A stretch of 33,179 nt of DNA from Pelosinus fermentans. GTDB lineage: Bacteria > Bacillota > Negativicutes > DSM-13327. This document shows, piece after piece, positions 25,204 to 33,156 of the stretch (the first letter of the stretch is position 1; each line of letters starts with the position of its first letter). Where the stretch lies: positions 28,191-61,369 of the forward strand of contig DJJR01000038.1 of assembly GCA_002434245.1 (NCBI GenBank), given 5' to 3'. The notes below the pieces were generated by a model. The model worked only from the letters and a program-made list of their open reading frames with translations, made no database searches and was not told where the DNA came from. The translations under genes were made by a program, and so were the position numbers.

Positions 25204-25848
25204 TTATTCTCCCATTAAAATTTTTTCATGAATTTTTAATATCATCTGTCCATAAGTTTTTCCAGGGACAGCCCATTTACCATTTAAATCCGTCCATGTA
25301 AGAGATTGCCCGAACTTATCTGTAGTCTTTACCAGATTATATCGGGGATCAACAATGGATAGTGCCGGCGGCCGTTTTGTCGTATAGGCCAACAAATGTT
25401 GAATCTGCGCCCTAACACCAATTTGCGCCGAAGGGAACCACGCCCCCTTAATACCGTTGCCTGTTGTTCCCAGTCCACAGTAATTATTCTGTAATGGTAT
25501 CACATCACCGCCATAACGAAAATTGCCCGTTTCATGTAATGCTTGTGCAAATGCTAAATCTGGCCGGATTCCTTCCAATCCTGCCTCTTGGTAATAATGC
25601 TCAACCAACTGCTTAGGAGTGGTTGTAAGCAAAGGCAAGGGATTTCGCTTTAGAAGGTACGTTACACATTGTTCTTGCGTCGCAATTGATGATCCCATAA
25701 TCGTAAAATCAACTACAACTTCATTTTTAAAATAACTTTTTTTAACCATTGTAGGCTGAAAATTTTCAAAAGCAAAGATATTAGATAATCCCCATATCCA
25801 AAGGACCATCAACCCAAAACATATTTTAATAAAACTAAATTTCTTCAC
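25204..25848 (-). CDS. Exported glucosaminidase-domain peptidoglycan hydrolase
   Basis: This 214-residue protein has a hydrophobic N-terminus (FIKICFGLMVLWIWGLSNIFAF) that is either a signal peptide or an anchor, then a glucosaminidase (LytG/FlgJ-like) domain from about 80 to 210. The catalytic glutamate is likely Glu106 in FAQALHETGNF, and NNYCGLGTTGNG and FPSAQIGVRAQIQHLLAY are family segments. It would cleave peptidoglycan glycan strands during growth or remodelling. It lies between the YczE-like gene and the RND operon and has its own terminator. Confidence 0.85.
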   Translation of the reverse strand: MKKFSFIKICFGLMVLWIWGLSNIFAFENFQPTMVKKSYFKNEVVVDFTIMGSSIATQEQCVTYLLKRNPLPLLTTTPKQLVEHYYQEAGLEGIRPDLAFAQALHETGNFRYGGDVIPLQNNYCGLGTTGNGIKGAWFPSAQIGVRAQIQHLLAYTTKRPPALSIVDPRYNLVKTTDKFGQSLTWTDLNGKWAVPGKTYGQMILKIHEKILMGE

Positions 25849-25932
25849 TTTCTACCTCCCATAAATCACATTCCTTCCATATAAGAGAACTATTTTACAA
25901 AAATCTATATAATCCTGCTGCTATTTTTTCTT

Positions 25933-26556
25933 TTATTGTTCTAACCGAATCCTTAAAGAATCATGCTCTATCTCCTGAGCCTTTTTGCCCATAAGGGAAA
26001 AAGCCCATTGAATGGAAGGTCCCAACGTCAAAGCAATAATGATGGTACCAATACCAATCGGTCCTCCTAGAAAGTAGCCTAAAATTGCAATACTGCTTTC
26101 AATGACAGTTCTGACTTTCCACACTGGATAACCTGTTTTAGTAACCGCTCCCACCATGAAGCTATCCCTAGGACCAGCCCCCAGAGCAGCAGAAAGATAA
26201 AAAAAACTTCCCCAGCCAATAATTAAAATACCTGCCAGTAAGAGTCCGCTTTGGAATAACCAAGATGCAGGATCAGGAATCCACTTATTATCCATAATTA
26301 CATCCATAAAAAAACCAATGAAATACATATTAGCAATGGTGCCCCAGCCTGGCTTCATTCCTAAAAAGTAACTGACAATAATCACTAAAATTCCTGTTAA
26401 CTGAGATACTTGCCCTAAGGTCAACGGAAGAAAATGAATCAGTCCTATATGAAGAGCATCCCATGGTGATGTTCCCAAATTGCTCTTAATGGTCATTACA
26501 ATTCCAAGAGCAAAAAGAAATAATCCCAAAAATAAGAAAAAAAGTCTTTTTATCAT
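25933..26556 (-). CDS. YczE/YitT-like integral membrane protein
   Basis: This 207-residue protein has about five to six hydrophobic segments and the conserved GIVMTIKSNLGTSPWDALHIGL near the N-terminus, typical of the YczE family of unknown function. A second GAGPRDSFMVGAV motif in the C-terminal half looks like an internal repeat of it (G-x-x-P-x-D). The ATG at 26556 is preferred because AGGAGG lies 10 nt upstream; an earlier start 18 codons upstream adds non-conserved residues. No function should be assigned; YczE affects surfactin production in Bacillus subtilis. Confidence 0.8.
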   Translation of the reverse strand: MIKRLFFLFLGLFLFALGIVMTIKSNLGTSPWDALHIGLIHFLPLTLGQVSQLTGILVIIVSYFLGMKPGWGTIANMYFIGFFMDVIMDNKWIPDPASWLFQSGLLLAGILIIGWGSFFYLSAALGAGPRDSFMVGAVTKTGYPVWKVRTVIESSIAILGYFLGGPIGIGTIIIALTLGPSIQWAFSLMGKKAQEIEHDSLRIRLEQ

Positions 26557-26721
26557 CCGTTGATTTCCTCCTGTCAGTACAGTCTCAACTCTGAACCTGT
26601 AAATACACATAGGATAGAGTTGATGTTATATTTGTATAAGATATGCTATATAGAAGTTATCAATATATGATGACAAACTTCCCGCTTTAAAGCCTGCTGT
26701 TTACTAATTCATGAAAACAAA

Positions 26722-26753
26722 GAAGCATTGTTGATGTTAATTAACAATGCTTC
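26722..26753 (-). terminator. Terminator of the amino-acid ABC operon
   Basis: GAAGCATTGTT and AACAATGCTTC form an 11-bp perfect stem with a 10-nt loop, followed by TTTGTTTTC on the minus strand. It lies past the lyase remnant, 92 nt beyond the permease stop. Confidence 0.75.
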
Positions 26754-26774
26754 CACTGTTCTTATTTTCTTATC

Positions 26775-26825
26775 TTACTTCATGGCTTGCTCAAGATCAA
26801 GGATAATATCTGCAGGATGTTCAAC
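26775..26825 (-). pseudogene. 3' remnant of a Cys/Met-metabolism PLP enzyme gene
   Basis: On the minus strand, directly after the permease, one frame reads VEHPADIILDLEQAMK and then TAA. This closely resembles the extreme C-terminus of cystathionine gamma-synthase/beta-lyase and methionine gamma-lyase proteins (typically ...VGIEHxxDIIADLEQAL). An in-frame TAG lies just before it and a 2-nt loss near ATAGGTTGAACAT would explain the missing Ile of VGIEH. Only about 17 codons remain, so identification rests on the terminal motif. Confidence 0.45.
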
Positions 26826-26845
26826 CTATAACGCATCTTACCTGT

Positions 26846-27517
26846 TTATGATGACCCTCCCGGTATCATAAGCTTTTTCTCCAGCCATTCTTGAACCCAT
26901 CCCATAGCAATAACCATTACCCAGTAAAACACAGCCAGAGTAAGAAAATACGGCATAAAGATAAACTGAGCTGAACTTTGCTCCTCCACCTGCCTCGTCA
27001 ATTCTGGAACGGTTATAACAGAAGCCAGTGAAGATGATTTTAAAATATCAATCAAACAATTCCATAAAGAAGGAATGGAGATTCGCAGCGCCTGAGGCAA
27101 AATAATCTTTTGGAGTACTTGCACTGTACTCATGCCAAGAGATCGGCCAGCTTCCCATTGTCCTATATGTATGGACACAATTACGCCTCTAAATATTTCT
27201 GAGATATAAGCACCAAAGTGCAAAATAAGCCCGATAAGCGCAGCAGGAAAAGGTTCCAGCATAATATGAAAGGAAGTTAAGCCAAAATACAATATTAACA
27301 ATTGTACTAATAGAGGAGTACCGCGAAAAAAAGATACATAGACTTTGGCAATCACTTCGAAGATCCTGATCTTAAAAATCCTCATCAATGCTACTACTAA
27401 GCCTACCATAACGGCTCCTAACATGGCTAATACACTTAGATAAATTGTAACCATAGCCCCCTCTCCTAGTACGGACAAGGAGGCAATGACAATATCCCAC
27501 TCTCTATTTGCTAACAT
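26846..27517 (-). CDS. Polar amino-acid ABC transporter permease
   Basis: This 223-residue His/Glu/Gln-type permease has about five hydrophobic spans and the ATPase-docking EAA-like loop EAGRSLGMSTVQVLQKIILPQALR. The ATG at 27517 is preferred to the TTG three codons earlier, though neither has a strong ribosome site; the gene overlaps the binding-protein stop by 14 nt and is probably translationally coupled. The expected ATPase gene does not follow; a lyase fragment and a terminator do. The importer must therefore borrow an ATPase or is inactive. Confidence 0.9.
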   Translation of the reverse strand: MLANREWDIVIASLSVLGEGAMVTIYLSVLAMLGAVMVGLVVALMRIFKIRIFEVIAKVYVSFFRGTPLLVQLLILYFGLTSFHIMLEPFPAALIGLILHFGAYISEIFRGVIVSIHIGQWEAGRSLGMSTVQVLQKIILPQALRISIPSLWNCLIDILKSSSLASVITVPELTRQVEEQSSAQFIFMPYFLTLAVFYWVMVIAMGWVQEWLEKKLMIPGGSS

Positions 27518-28310
27518 CTTCGCCAAACCACTTTTGGGATATCTTTAAATAGGTACCATCTGCCTGGATTTCTTGGAGTGCCTTATCTACCGCTTCAACA
27601 AGTTCAGGAGATCCTTTCCGAAAAGCAAATCCCATCTTTGCAGTATCAAAGGTTTTTCCTCCTACTTTAAGATTGGGGTTAGGATTTTTTAGAAGATATT
27701 CTGCAATATACAGTCGATCATTAACAGAACCTTCAATACGTTTTGCTGCTACATCTGCGAATATCTCATTGGCACCTTTATAATGCTGAATATTGGCCCC
27801 TGCTTTTTTAGCAATTTCTTCCCAGTTGCTGCCCTGCGTAACACCGATTTTACGTCCTTTAAAATCTTCTACCGTATTGATATTCGTTGTATCTTTATTA
27901 ATAATGATTTGAGCACCTGAAACCGTATAAGGAGCAGAAAAATCGTATTTTTCCAGTCTTTTTTCATTAATACTTACTTGATTGGCAATTACATCAAATC
28001 GTTCTGAGTCAAGTCCGACAAACATGGCTTTCCACTCAGTGGGGACAAATTCGGCTTTAACATGCAGCCGTTTGGCTACCTCATTGATAATGTCAACATC
28101 AAATCCCTCTAATTCCCCTTTCTCATTCTTAAAGGTAAAAGGAGGGTACGTCCCTTCTGTACCAACTTTAATCGTGCCGCGATGATGAATCGTTTCTAAT
28201 AAGGTCTGTTTTTTTGTTTCCTCCACTTTGGTTGTTTGTTGTGAACTGCACCCAATCGCAAATACCATCAATAAAAGAATCAGAAAAATCCCCAAATTTC
28301 TTTTTTTCAT
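27504..28310 (-). CDS. Polar amino-acid ABC transporter substrate-binding lipoprotein
   Basis: This 268-residue PBP-type-II protein has a lipobox (LMVFAIGC, Cys21 from this start) and the family signature GTEGTYPPFTFKNEKGELEGFDVDIINEVAKRL. The later ERFDVIANQVSINEKRLEKYDFSAPY and GVTQGSNWEEIAKKAGA segments line the ligand cleft. Cystine, glutamine or other polar amino acids are possible ligands; the lyase remnant in the same transcript hints at a sulfur amino acid. The ATG at 28310 follows GGGAGGGG with 8-nt spacing. It is the first gene of the operon behind a strong promoter and an attenuation-like leader. Confidence 0.92.
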   Translation of the reverse strand: MKKRNLGIFLILLLMVFAIGCSSQQTTKVEETKKQTLLETIHHRGTIKVGTEGTYPPFTFKNEKGELEGFDVDIINEVAKRLHVKAEFVPTEWKAMFVGLDSERFDVIANQVSINEKRLEKYDFSAPYTVSGAQIIINKDTTNINTVEDFKGRKIGVTQGSNWEEIAKKAGANIQHYKGANEIFADVAAKRIEGSVNDRLYIAEYLLKNPNPNLKVGGKTFDTAKMGFAFRKGSPELVEAVDKALQEIQADGTYLKISQKWFGEDVSK

Positions 28311-28384
28311 TATATATACCCCTCCCAAAATGATTCACGGATAGCTGCTCTGCTATCATTTCCTTTGCTGTTAAGAGTAGCTAT

Positions 28385-28425
28385 AAAAAAGAAGGCTAGC
28401 GCAAATAAACATGCGCCCAGCCTTC
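28385..28425 (-). terminator. Leader terminator upstream of the amino-acid ABC operon
   Basis: GAAGGCTGGGCGCA and TGCGCTAGCCTTC form a strong stem with one bulge or mismatch, ending in TTTTTT on the minus strand. It lies between the promoter at 28476-28504 and the first gene, so it can act only as an attenuator of this operon. Confidence 0.8.
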
Positions 28426-28475
28426 AGATTTCTGATCAGCAATGGGATAACTTAACAACTTAGTAAATTATCAAC

Positions 28476-28504
28476 ATCTTATCATTCTAGAATACATCTG
28501 TCAA
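28476..28504 (-). promoter_or_regulatory. Promoter of the amino-acid ABC operon
   Basis: A perfect TTGACA (28504-28499) and TAAGAT (28481-28476) have a 17-nt spacer that itself contains the palindrome ATTCTAGAAT (28484-28493). The transcript start is expected near 28469. Confidence 0.75.
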
Positions 28505-28570
28505 TTTTTTTATCTTTCAAATGGCGGGTAAAATATAAGCCTCTAAACTATTGTATATCTTTTTCCCTTA

Positions 28571-28589
28571 AAGGAAATCCTATTTCCTT
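28571..28589. promoter_or_regulatory. Palindrome overlapping the -35 box of the small plus-strand gene
   Basis: AAGGAAATCCTATTTCCTT has perfect 8-bp arms around a 3-nt spacer. Its right end overlaps the -35 box at 28588, as an operator would. Confidence 0.45.
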
Positions 28590-28616
28590 GTCGAAGTAAA
28601 TTTAAGAAAATATAGT
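28588..28616 (+). promoter_or_regulatory. Promoter of the small plus-strand gene
   Basis: TTGTCG (28588-28593) and TATAGT (28611-28616) are separated by 17 nt. The start is expected near 28623, giving a leader of about 60 nt. Confidence 0.6.
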
Positions 28617-28683
28617 CCTACCTATTTCCATCAAGACGCAATAGCGCCTGGTGATTTACTAAACAACTAAAGGAGTGAGTACC

Positions 28684-28947
28684 TTGGCTAAACACGAGCA
28701 GTTTCAAGTACAGATTGGCGACACAGAGAGAAGCGTCGAAGAAATCATCGACAATATCCGTAAGTCTGACTTACCGATTACCCATGTTAAGCAAACATCT
28801 GCCTCATCCAATCAAACAGGCCGCGGAGCAACGCTTACCCTGCAGACAACATCAGATACACTAAGTCAAGAGGAATTAGAGCAGCTATTAAATAAGCAAG
28901 GCGGCTGCATGTATCAAGTCCAATCTGTTACTAAGTCATCAAAATAA
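28684..28947 (+). CDS. Small conserved-looking protein of unknown function
   Basis: I do not recognise this 87-residue protein. It has no signal peptide or membrane segment. Two predicted helices (SVEEIIDNIRKS and SQEELEQLLNKQ) alternate with strand-like stretches (FQVQIGD, ATLTLQTT, YQVQSVT), which could give a small beta-alpha-beta fold. One cysteine is present (GGCMYQV), and residues 40-62 are rich in Ser/Thr/Gln. The start is TTG at 28684, because AAAGGAG lies 8 nt upstream; a GTG three codons earlier overlaps that site. It has its own promoter, a palindrome at the -35 box, a good ribosome site and a terminator, so it is very likely a real monocistronic gene. Confidence 0.75.
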   Translation: MAKHEQFQVQIGDTERSVEEIIDNIRKSDLPITHVKQTSASSNQTGRGATLTLQTTSDTLSQEELEQLLNKQGGCMYQVQSVTKSSK

Positions 28948-28955
28948 AGCATTAC

Positions 28956-28991
28956 AACAATAACCGCCCCTGCTTGGGAGCGGTTATTGTT
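28956..28991 (+). terminator. Terminator of the small plus-strand gene
   Basis: AACAATAACCGC and GCGGTTATTGTT form a 12-bp perfect stem around a short loop, 9 nt past the stop. The following tract is TATATATTA, with only a weak U-run. Confidence 0.75.
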
Positions 28992-29021
28992 TATATATTA
29001 CTTCAGAATTTAAAAAGAGAC

Positions 29022-29105
29022 GTTGAACACAGAGGACGCAGAGGACACTGAGAAAGCATTTTTTTCTATCTTTTCTCTGTGTTCTCTGCGCCTCTGTGGT
29101 TCAAT
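29022..29105. repeat. Dispersed inverted repeat, family B, copy 2
   Basis: TTGAACACAGAGGACGCAGA at the left is mirrored by TCTGCGCCTCTGTGGTTCAA at the right, forming a long hairpin. It lies between converging genes (28947 and 29138) and shares the CAGAGG/CCTCTGTG units of 15226-15341. Confidence 0.8.
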
Positions 29106-29137
29106 TCTGTTATATGTTTTAAGGGCTCATAGCGTTC

Positions 29138-30370
29138 TTAAAACGCAAAATCACCATTTTTAAATACGGGTATTTCTTTCCCTGCTGCTGTTGTTCCAAT
29201 GATTTCAAGATCCTTGGTCCCGATCATAAAGTCTACATGTACCAAAGAATCATTGACACCTAATGCTTCTAATTCTTCCTTTGCCAAGTTCTCACCATCT
29301 TTGATGCATACAGGATACGCTTTTCCTATAGCCAAGTGGCATGAAGCGTTTTCATCAAATAACGTATTAAAATATAGAATGTTGGAATTGGAGATTGGTG
29401 AATTGTAAGGCACCAAAGCCACTTCACCAAGATAATAAGAACCCTCGTCTGTCTCAATCAGTCCTTTTAGAATCTCATACCCCTGCTCAGCAGTAAAGTC
29501 AACGATCTTCCCATCTTTAAACGTAAGAGAAAAATGATCAATGACGTTGCCATTATAATTTAATGGCTTTGAGCTTACAACGGTACCTTGAATACCTGTT
29601 TTTTTAGGTAACGTAAATACTTCTTCTGTTGGCATATTAGCAACAAATTCCAATCCTTCCGGAGTATATTCCGAACCGCCAAGCCATATATGATTCTTCG
29701 GAAGTTCGATCTTCAAATCCGTACCTAATGAATTTTTATACTGCAGATACTGAAATTGATTTGAATTTAAGAAATCTGAACTTTTCTTTAAATTTTGCTT
29801 ATGCTTTTCCCAAGCTGCTACCGGATCTTGAGTATCGACTCGCACCGTTTTAAGAATCGCATCCCAGAGCTTGGCAACCGCTTCCTCCTCTGATAATTCA
29901 GAGAAAACTTTTTTAGCCCAGGATTTAGTAGGAATGGATACAACACACCAGGTATTTTTATTACTCATCAATCTTTCTCTATACTCTTTAAGTGCCGTAT
30001 TGCTGGCTTTCTGCACCTTTACTAATCTTCCAGGATTCACATCCTTGAGAAGTTCAGGATCAGATGCGGCAATGCTGACAAAAGCGGCTCCTTGTTTTAC
30101 ATAAGACAAATAAAAATCCTTCTGCCATTCTGGAAACTCCTCAAACACATCTTCCGGTGCCTGAAGGAATCGAATTTTAGACAATAACTCATCTTTCCAG
30201 GCAACAACAACATCTCTTGCGCCCGCTTCATAAGCATACTGAGCTATCATCCTGGTAAAAAAAGCACATTCGATGGGCGAAGCAATTACTAAGGTTTGAT
30301 CTTTTTGAATATTAACTCCTGTTTTTACAATAAGACGTGCATATTTTTCCAGCATTGTATGATCCATCAT
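29138..30370 (-). CDS. M29 family aminopeptidase
   Basis: This 410-residue cytoplasmic metallo-aminopeptidase (AmpS/aminopeptidase T-like, usual length) removes N-terminal residues from peptides. The diagnostic metal-site region is FVANMPTEEVFTLPKKTGIQGTVVSS, followed by IDHFSLTFKDGKIVDF and, near the C-terminus, VDFMIGT; HLAIGKAYP lies before that. The start is ATG at 30370 or the next codon; the ribosome site is poor (TAGGGC). A hairpin (TTTCTATC/GATAGAAA, 30385-30406) lies just upstream and may affect translation. It is monocistronic and converges with the small plus-strand gene. Confidence 0.93.
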   Translation of the reverse strand: MMDHTMLEKYARLIVKTGVNIQKDQTLVIASPIECAFFTRMIAQYAYEAGARDVVVAWKDELLSKIRFLQAPEDVFEEFPEWQKDFYLSYVKQGAAFVSIAASDPELLKDVNPGRLVKVQKASNTALKEYRERLMSNKNTWCVVSIPTKSWAKKVFSELSEEEAVAKLWDAILKTVRVDTQDPVAAWEKHKQNLKKSSDFLNSNQFQYLQYKNSLGTDLKIELPKNHIWLGGSEYTPEGLEFVANMPTEEVFTLPKKTGIQGTVVSSKPLNYNGNVIDHFSLTFKDGKIVDFTAEQGYEILKGLIETDEGSYYLGEVALVPYNSPISNSNILYFNTLFDENASCHLAIGKAYPVCIKDGENLAKEELEALGVNDSLVHVDFMIGTKDLEIIGTTAAGKEIPVFKNGDFAF

Positions 30371-30789
30371 TTTGCCCTAGCTAATTTCTATCAAACGAGA
30401 TAGAAATCGCTACGTTTCACTCCCCTCATATTTACTCATCAACACTCTTACTTCAAAGATTTTTAACAATCCTATCCTTTTACCTACAAAGGAAAAGTTA
30501 GCATCCATCGCGTAATAAACGTAAAAGGTATATTTTTCTTATTGTAACATTCAATATACGATGTAACAACTATCCTAGTTAATAAGGCAGCACACATAAT
30601 AATACTATGTACAATTGAGCTAAGAAAAATAATTCAATTACCTTGATGATATGAATTTTAAAGCACAAAAATGCAAAGTTAGGAAGCTGTCGACAAGAAT
30701 ATATCTTTAGCTTAACACACATTTTTATCTTTTATGCAACAATAGATTCCTCCTTTTCACTCTTTAACTTTTACTGTATGGAGGCTTTT
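30371..30789. other. 419-nt intergenic region between divergent M29 and LytS-like genes
   Basis: The region is AT-rich. Besides the hairpin at 30385-30406 I see only a repeated TGTAACA (within 30543-30565) and no convincing promoter, reading frame or RNA motif. Both divergent promoters should be in here. Confidence 0.5.
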
Positions 30790-32436
30790 ATGGATTTGAA
30801 ATTAATTTTTGATCTCTTAAGTGACATGGCACTGATTGCTATGGCTGCTTATCTCTTCGGACGTACCCCTTATATTATACAATGTGTTCACAATCCCTTT
30901 ACTTTTAAAAATTGGGCTATACTGACTTTTATTTTTTCAGTTTTATCTAGCTTATGTACATTTAATGGTGCGCCGATTGGCGGGGCATTAGCTAGCATGA
31001 GGCTAGTCGGTACATTGATGAGCGGCATCATGTGCGGTCCCCTTGTTGGATTTAGTGTCGGAATGATAGCTGGCATTCATCGATATCTCGTGGGTGGATT
31101 TACTGCAGAAGTTTGTGCGATAGCCACTGTCCTGGGCGGATTATTTGCGGGTATGATTCGCCATAAAATTGGCTTAAATAACCTAACCTGGAAAACAGCA
31201 GCAGTAGTAGCCTTTATGGTAGAGGCTTTACAAAAAAGTTTGGTACTTGTATTTGCTAAACCCTTTGAAGCAGCCTGGAATCTGGAGATGCTTATCGCCT
31301 TTCCAACTACCCTGGTTACTGTGTTGGGAACATCTGTTTTTATGTTAATTATTAAAGATATTCAAATCCAGCAAGAATTATATGGAGCTAAGGCTGCAGA
31401 GCTTTCCCTGGAAATAGCCCATCGCACTCTCCCCTACTTACGTCATGGGCTAACCCTCACCTCTGCCAAAGAAACAGGGAAAATCATTTATGAATTAACT
31501 AAAATGGATGCTGTTTCTATATCCGATAATAAGGAAGTTCTTGCTTTTATTGGCAGTGAATCTCAAAATCATATTATAGAATCCCCTCTTGCTGCTAAGC
31601 AAAAAATCATCAAAGATACACCTGATGATTTTCGCTCAGACTCTTTTGTTGTTGCCACATTAACAGCCCATGGAGCAGTGGTAGGAACGATAAAACTATC
31701 ACGCGCAGCAGGCAGGGTTATTTCAGAAATAGATATTCGAATTGCTGACGGTGTAGCCAAGCTATTATCAGGGCAAATTGAGTTAGCTGAAATAGACCAT
31801 CAAATGAAAATGCGGAAAAAAGCAGAATTTAAGGCTCTTCAGGCCCAAATCAATCCTCATTTTCTATTTAATACAATCAATATTATTATGTCCTTCTGCC
31901 GAACCAATCCCGACACTGCCCGAAAGCTGTTAGAACATCTGGCAACAATGCTTCATTATAATTTTACCAATCATGAAGATCTTGTAACATTGGGAGAAGA
32001 AATTAATACGATTTATGCATATCTTGAAATTGCCAAGTCACGGTTTGGATCACGTTTGCAGATTAAAATTAATATTGACCCGACTCTCTTACATACTAAG
32101 ATACCTGTTTTATCCCTTCAGCCTCTTGCCGAAAACGCCATTCAACATGGTCTTTTTCCTAAAATAGCAGAATGTATCCTTTCTATTGATGTTTACCGGC
32201 AAGAAGATGATGTTGTAATCTGTGTCTCTGACAATGGCATTGGTATGAATATGGATAAGGTAGAGCGACTTTTCGCCACCCACTCAGAAGGAATTGGCAT
32301 AAGAAATGTCTACATGCGATTAAAAGGCATTTATGGACAGCACTATGGTCTAAACATTGACAGTAAACCTGGATATGGGACTGTAACAACCATTCGTATA
32401 CCTTATGAAAGGAAGGCAATACAGCATGCGTATTAA
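30790..32436 (+). CDS. LytS-family sensor histidine kinase (5TMR-LYT, His_kinase, HATPase)
   Basis: This 548-residue membrane kinase starts with five to six transmembrane helices of the 5TM-LYT type. The signature GALASMRLVGTLMSGIMCGPLVGFSVGMIAGIHRY is followed by a GAF-like segment (about 205-330). The phosphoacceptor is His357 in the LytS/YpdA-type box QINPHFLFNTIN, and the ATP domain has LQPLAENAIQHG and DNGIGM. Such kinases sense small molecules (pyruvate-type carbon sources, or membrane-potential and wall signals). ATG at 30790 is preferred because GGAGG lies 5 nt upstream, overlapping the earlier ATG. The gene overlaps the response regulator by 11 nt. Confidence 0.93.
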   Translation: MDLKLIFDLLSDMALIAMAAYLFGRTPYIIQCVHNPFTFKNWAILTFIFSVLSSLCTFNGAPIGGALASMRLVGTLMSGIMCGPLVGFSVGMIAGIHRYLVGGFTAEVCAIATVLGGLFAGMIRHKIGLNNLTWKTAAVVAFMVEALQKSLVLVFAKPFEAAWNLEMLIAFPTTLVTVLGTSVFMLIIKDIQIQQELYGAKAAELSLEIAHRTLPYLRHGLTLTSAKETGKIIYELTKMDAVSISDNKEVLAFIGSESQNHIIESPLAAKQKIIKDTPDDFRSDSFVVATLTAHGAVVGTIKLSRAAGRVISEIDIRIADGVAKLLSGQIELAEIDHQMKMRKKAEFKALQAQINPHFLFNTINIIMSFCRTNPDTARKLLEHLATMLHYNFTNHEDLVTLGEEINTIYAYLEIAKSRFGSRLQIKINIDPTLLHTKIPVLSLQPLAENAIQHGLFPKIAECILSIDVYRQEDDVVICVSDNGIGMNMDKVERLFATHSEGIGIRNVYMRLKGIYGQHYGLNIDSKPGYGTVTTIRIPYERKAIQHAY

Positions 32437-33154
32437 AACTGTTATTGTTGATGATGAACAACCGATTTGTGATGAAATTGAATATCTTTTAAAAAAATAT
32501 CCTGATATTGAAGTCACTGCTGTTTTTAATAATGCCTCAAAGGCTCTTTCCTATCTCATCGAAAATAATTGCCCACTTGTATTTCTTGATATAAAAATAC
32601 CAGGTATGTCCGGCTTAGAACTAGCCCAAGAATTAAATACGTTAGAACATCCTCCTCTCATTGTCTTTATTACCGCATTTACTGAACATGCCTTAGAAGC
32701 TTTCAACACACCAGCTGTAGGCTATATTACAAAACCAGTTACAGAAGGACAAATGGATCATACCTTAAACAAAATAAGAAATCTAATTCCTAAGTCACCC
32801 CCACGCCCACAGAATATAGTACATAAAATCTGCGTTATAGCTAAAGGCAAAATTATTCCTTTGGACAAACAAGATGTAGTCTTTGCCTATGTCAAAGATA
32901 AAGATGTCTATATTCGGACCAAGACAAAGGAATATAAAACGACATTAAATTTACAAGAAATTGAAAGGCTTCTTTCAAACTCGTCTTTTTTACGTATCCA
33001 TCGTCAATTCATTGTAAATTTAAATAAAATAGTAGAAATTATTCCTTGGTTCCACGGAAGTTATTTATTAAAAATGGATGATTTTAAGTCAGAAGAAGTA
33101 CCGGTCAGCCGAAATAAGGTAAAACTGCTTAAAAATGCCATGGGTTTAAAATAA
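32426..33154 (+). CDS. LytTR-family response regulator
   Basis: This 242-residue regulator has an N-terminal receiver (VDDEQP at 8-13, phosphoacceptor Asp55 in LVFLDIKIPG, Lys in YITKPV) and a C-terminal LytTR DNA-binding domain (about 140-240; SSFLRIHRQFIVNLNKIVEI). It would be phosphorylated by the adjacent LytS-like kinase. ATG at 32426 (MRIKT) is chosen because AAAGGAAGG lies 9 nt upstream. LytTR regulators often control the adjacent transporter or holin-like gene (for example lrgAB or a carbon-source permease), which here would be past the right edge. Confidence 0.95.
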   Translation: MRIKTVIVDDEQPICDEIEYLLKKYPDIEVTAVFNNASKALSYLIENNCPLVFLDIKIPGMSGLELAQELNTLEHPPLIVFITAFTEHALEAFNTPAVGYITKPVTEGQMDHTLNKIRNLIPKSPPRPQNIVHKICVIAKGKIIPLDKQDVVFAYVKDKDVYIRTKTKEYKTTLNLQEIERLLSNSSFLRIHRQFIVNLNKIVEIIPWFHGSYLLKMDDFKSEEVPVSRNKVKLLKNAMGLK

Positions 33155-33156
33155 AA

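Noticed and set aside
30888..31076. Minus-strand short frame inside the LytS-like gene
   Set aside because: It mirrors the conserved LYT transmembrane coding sequence and has no start signals.
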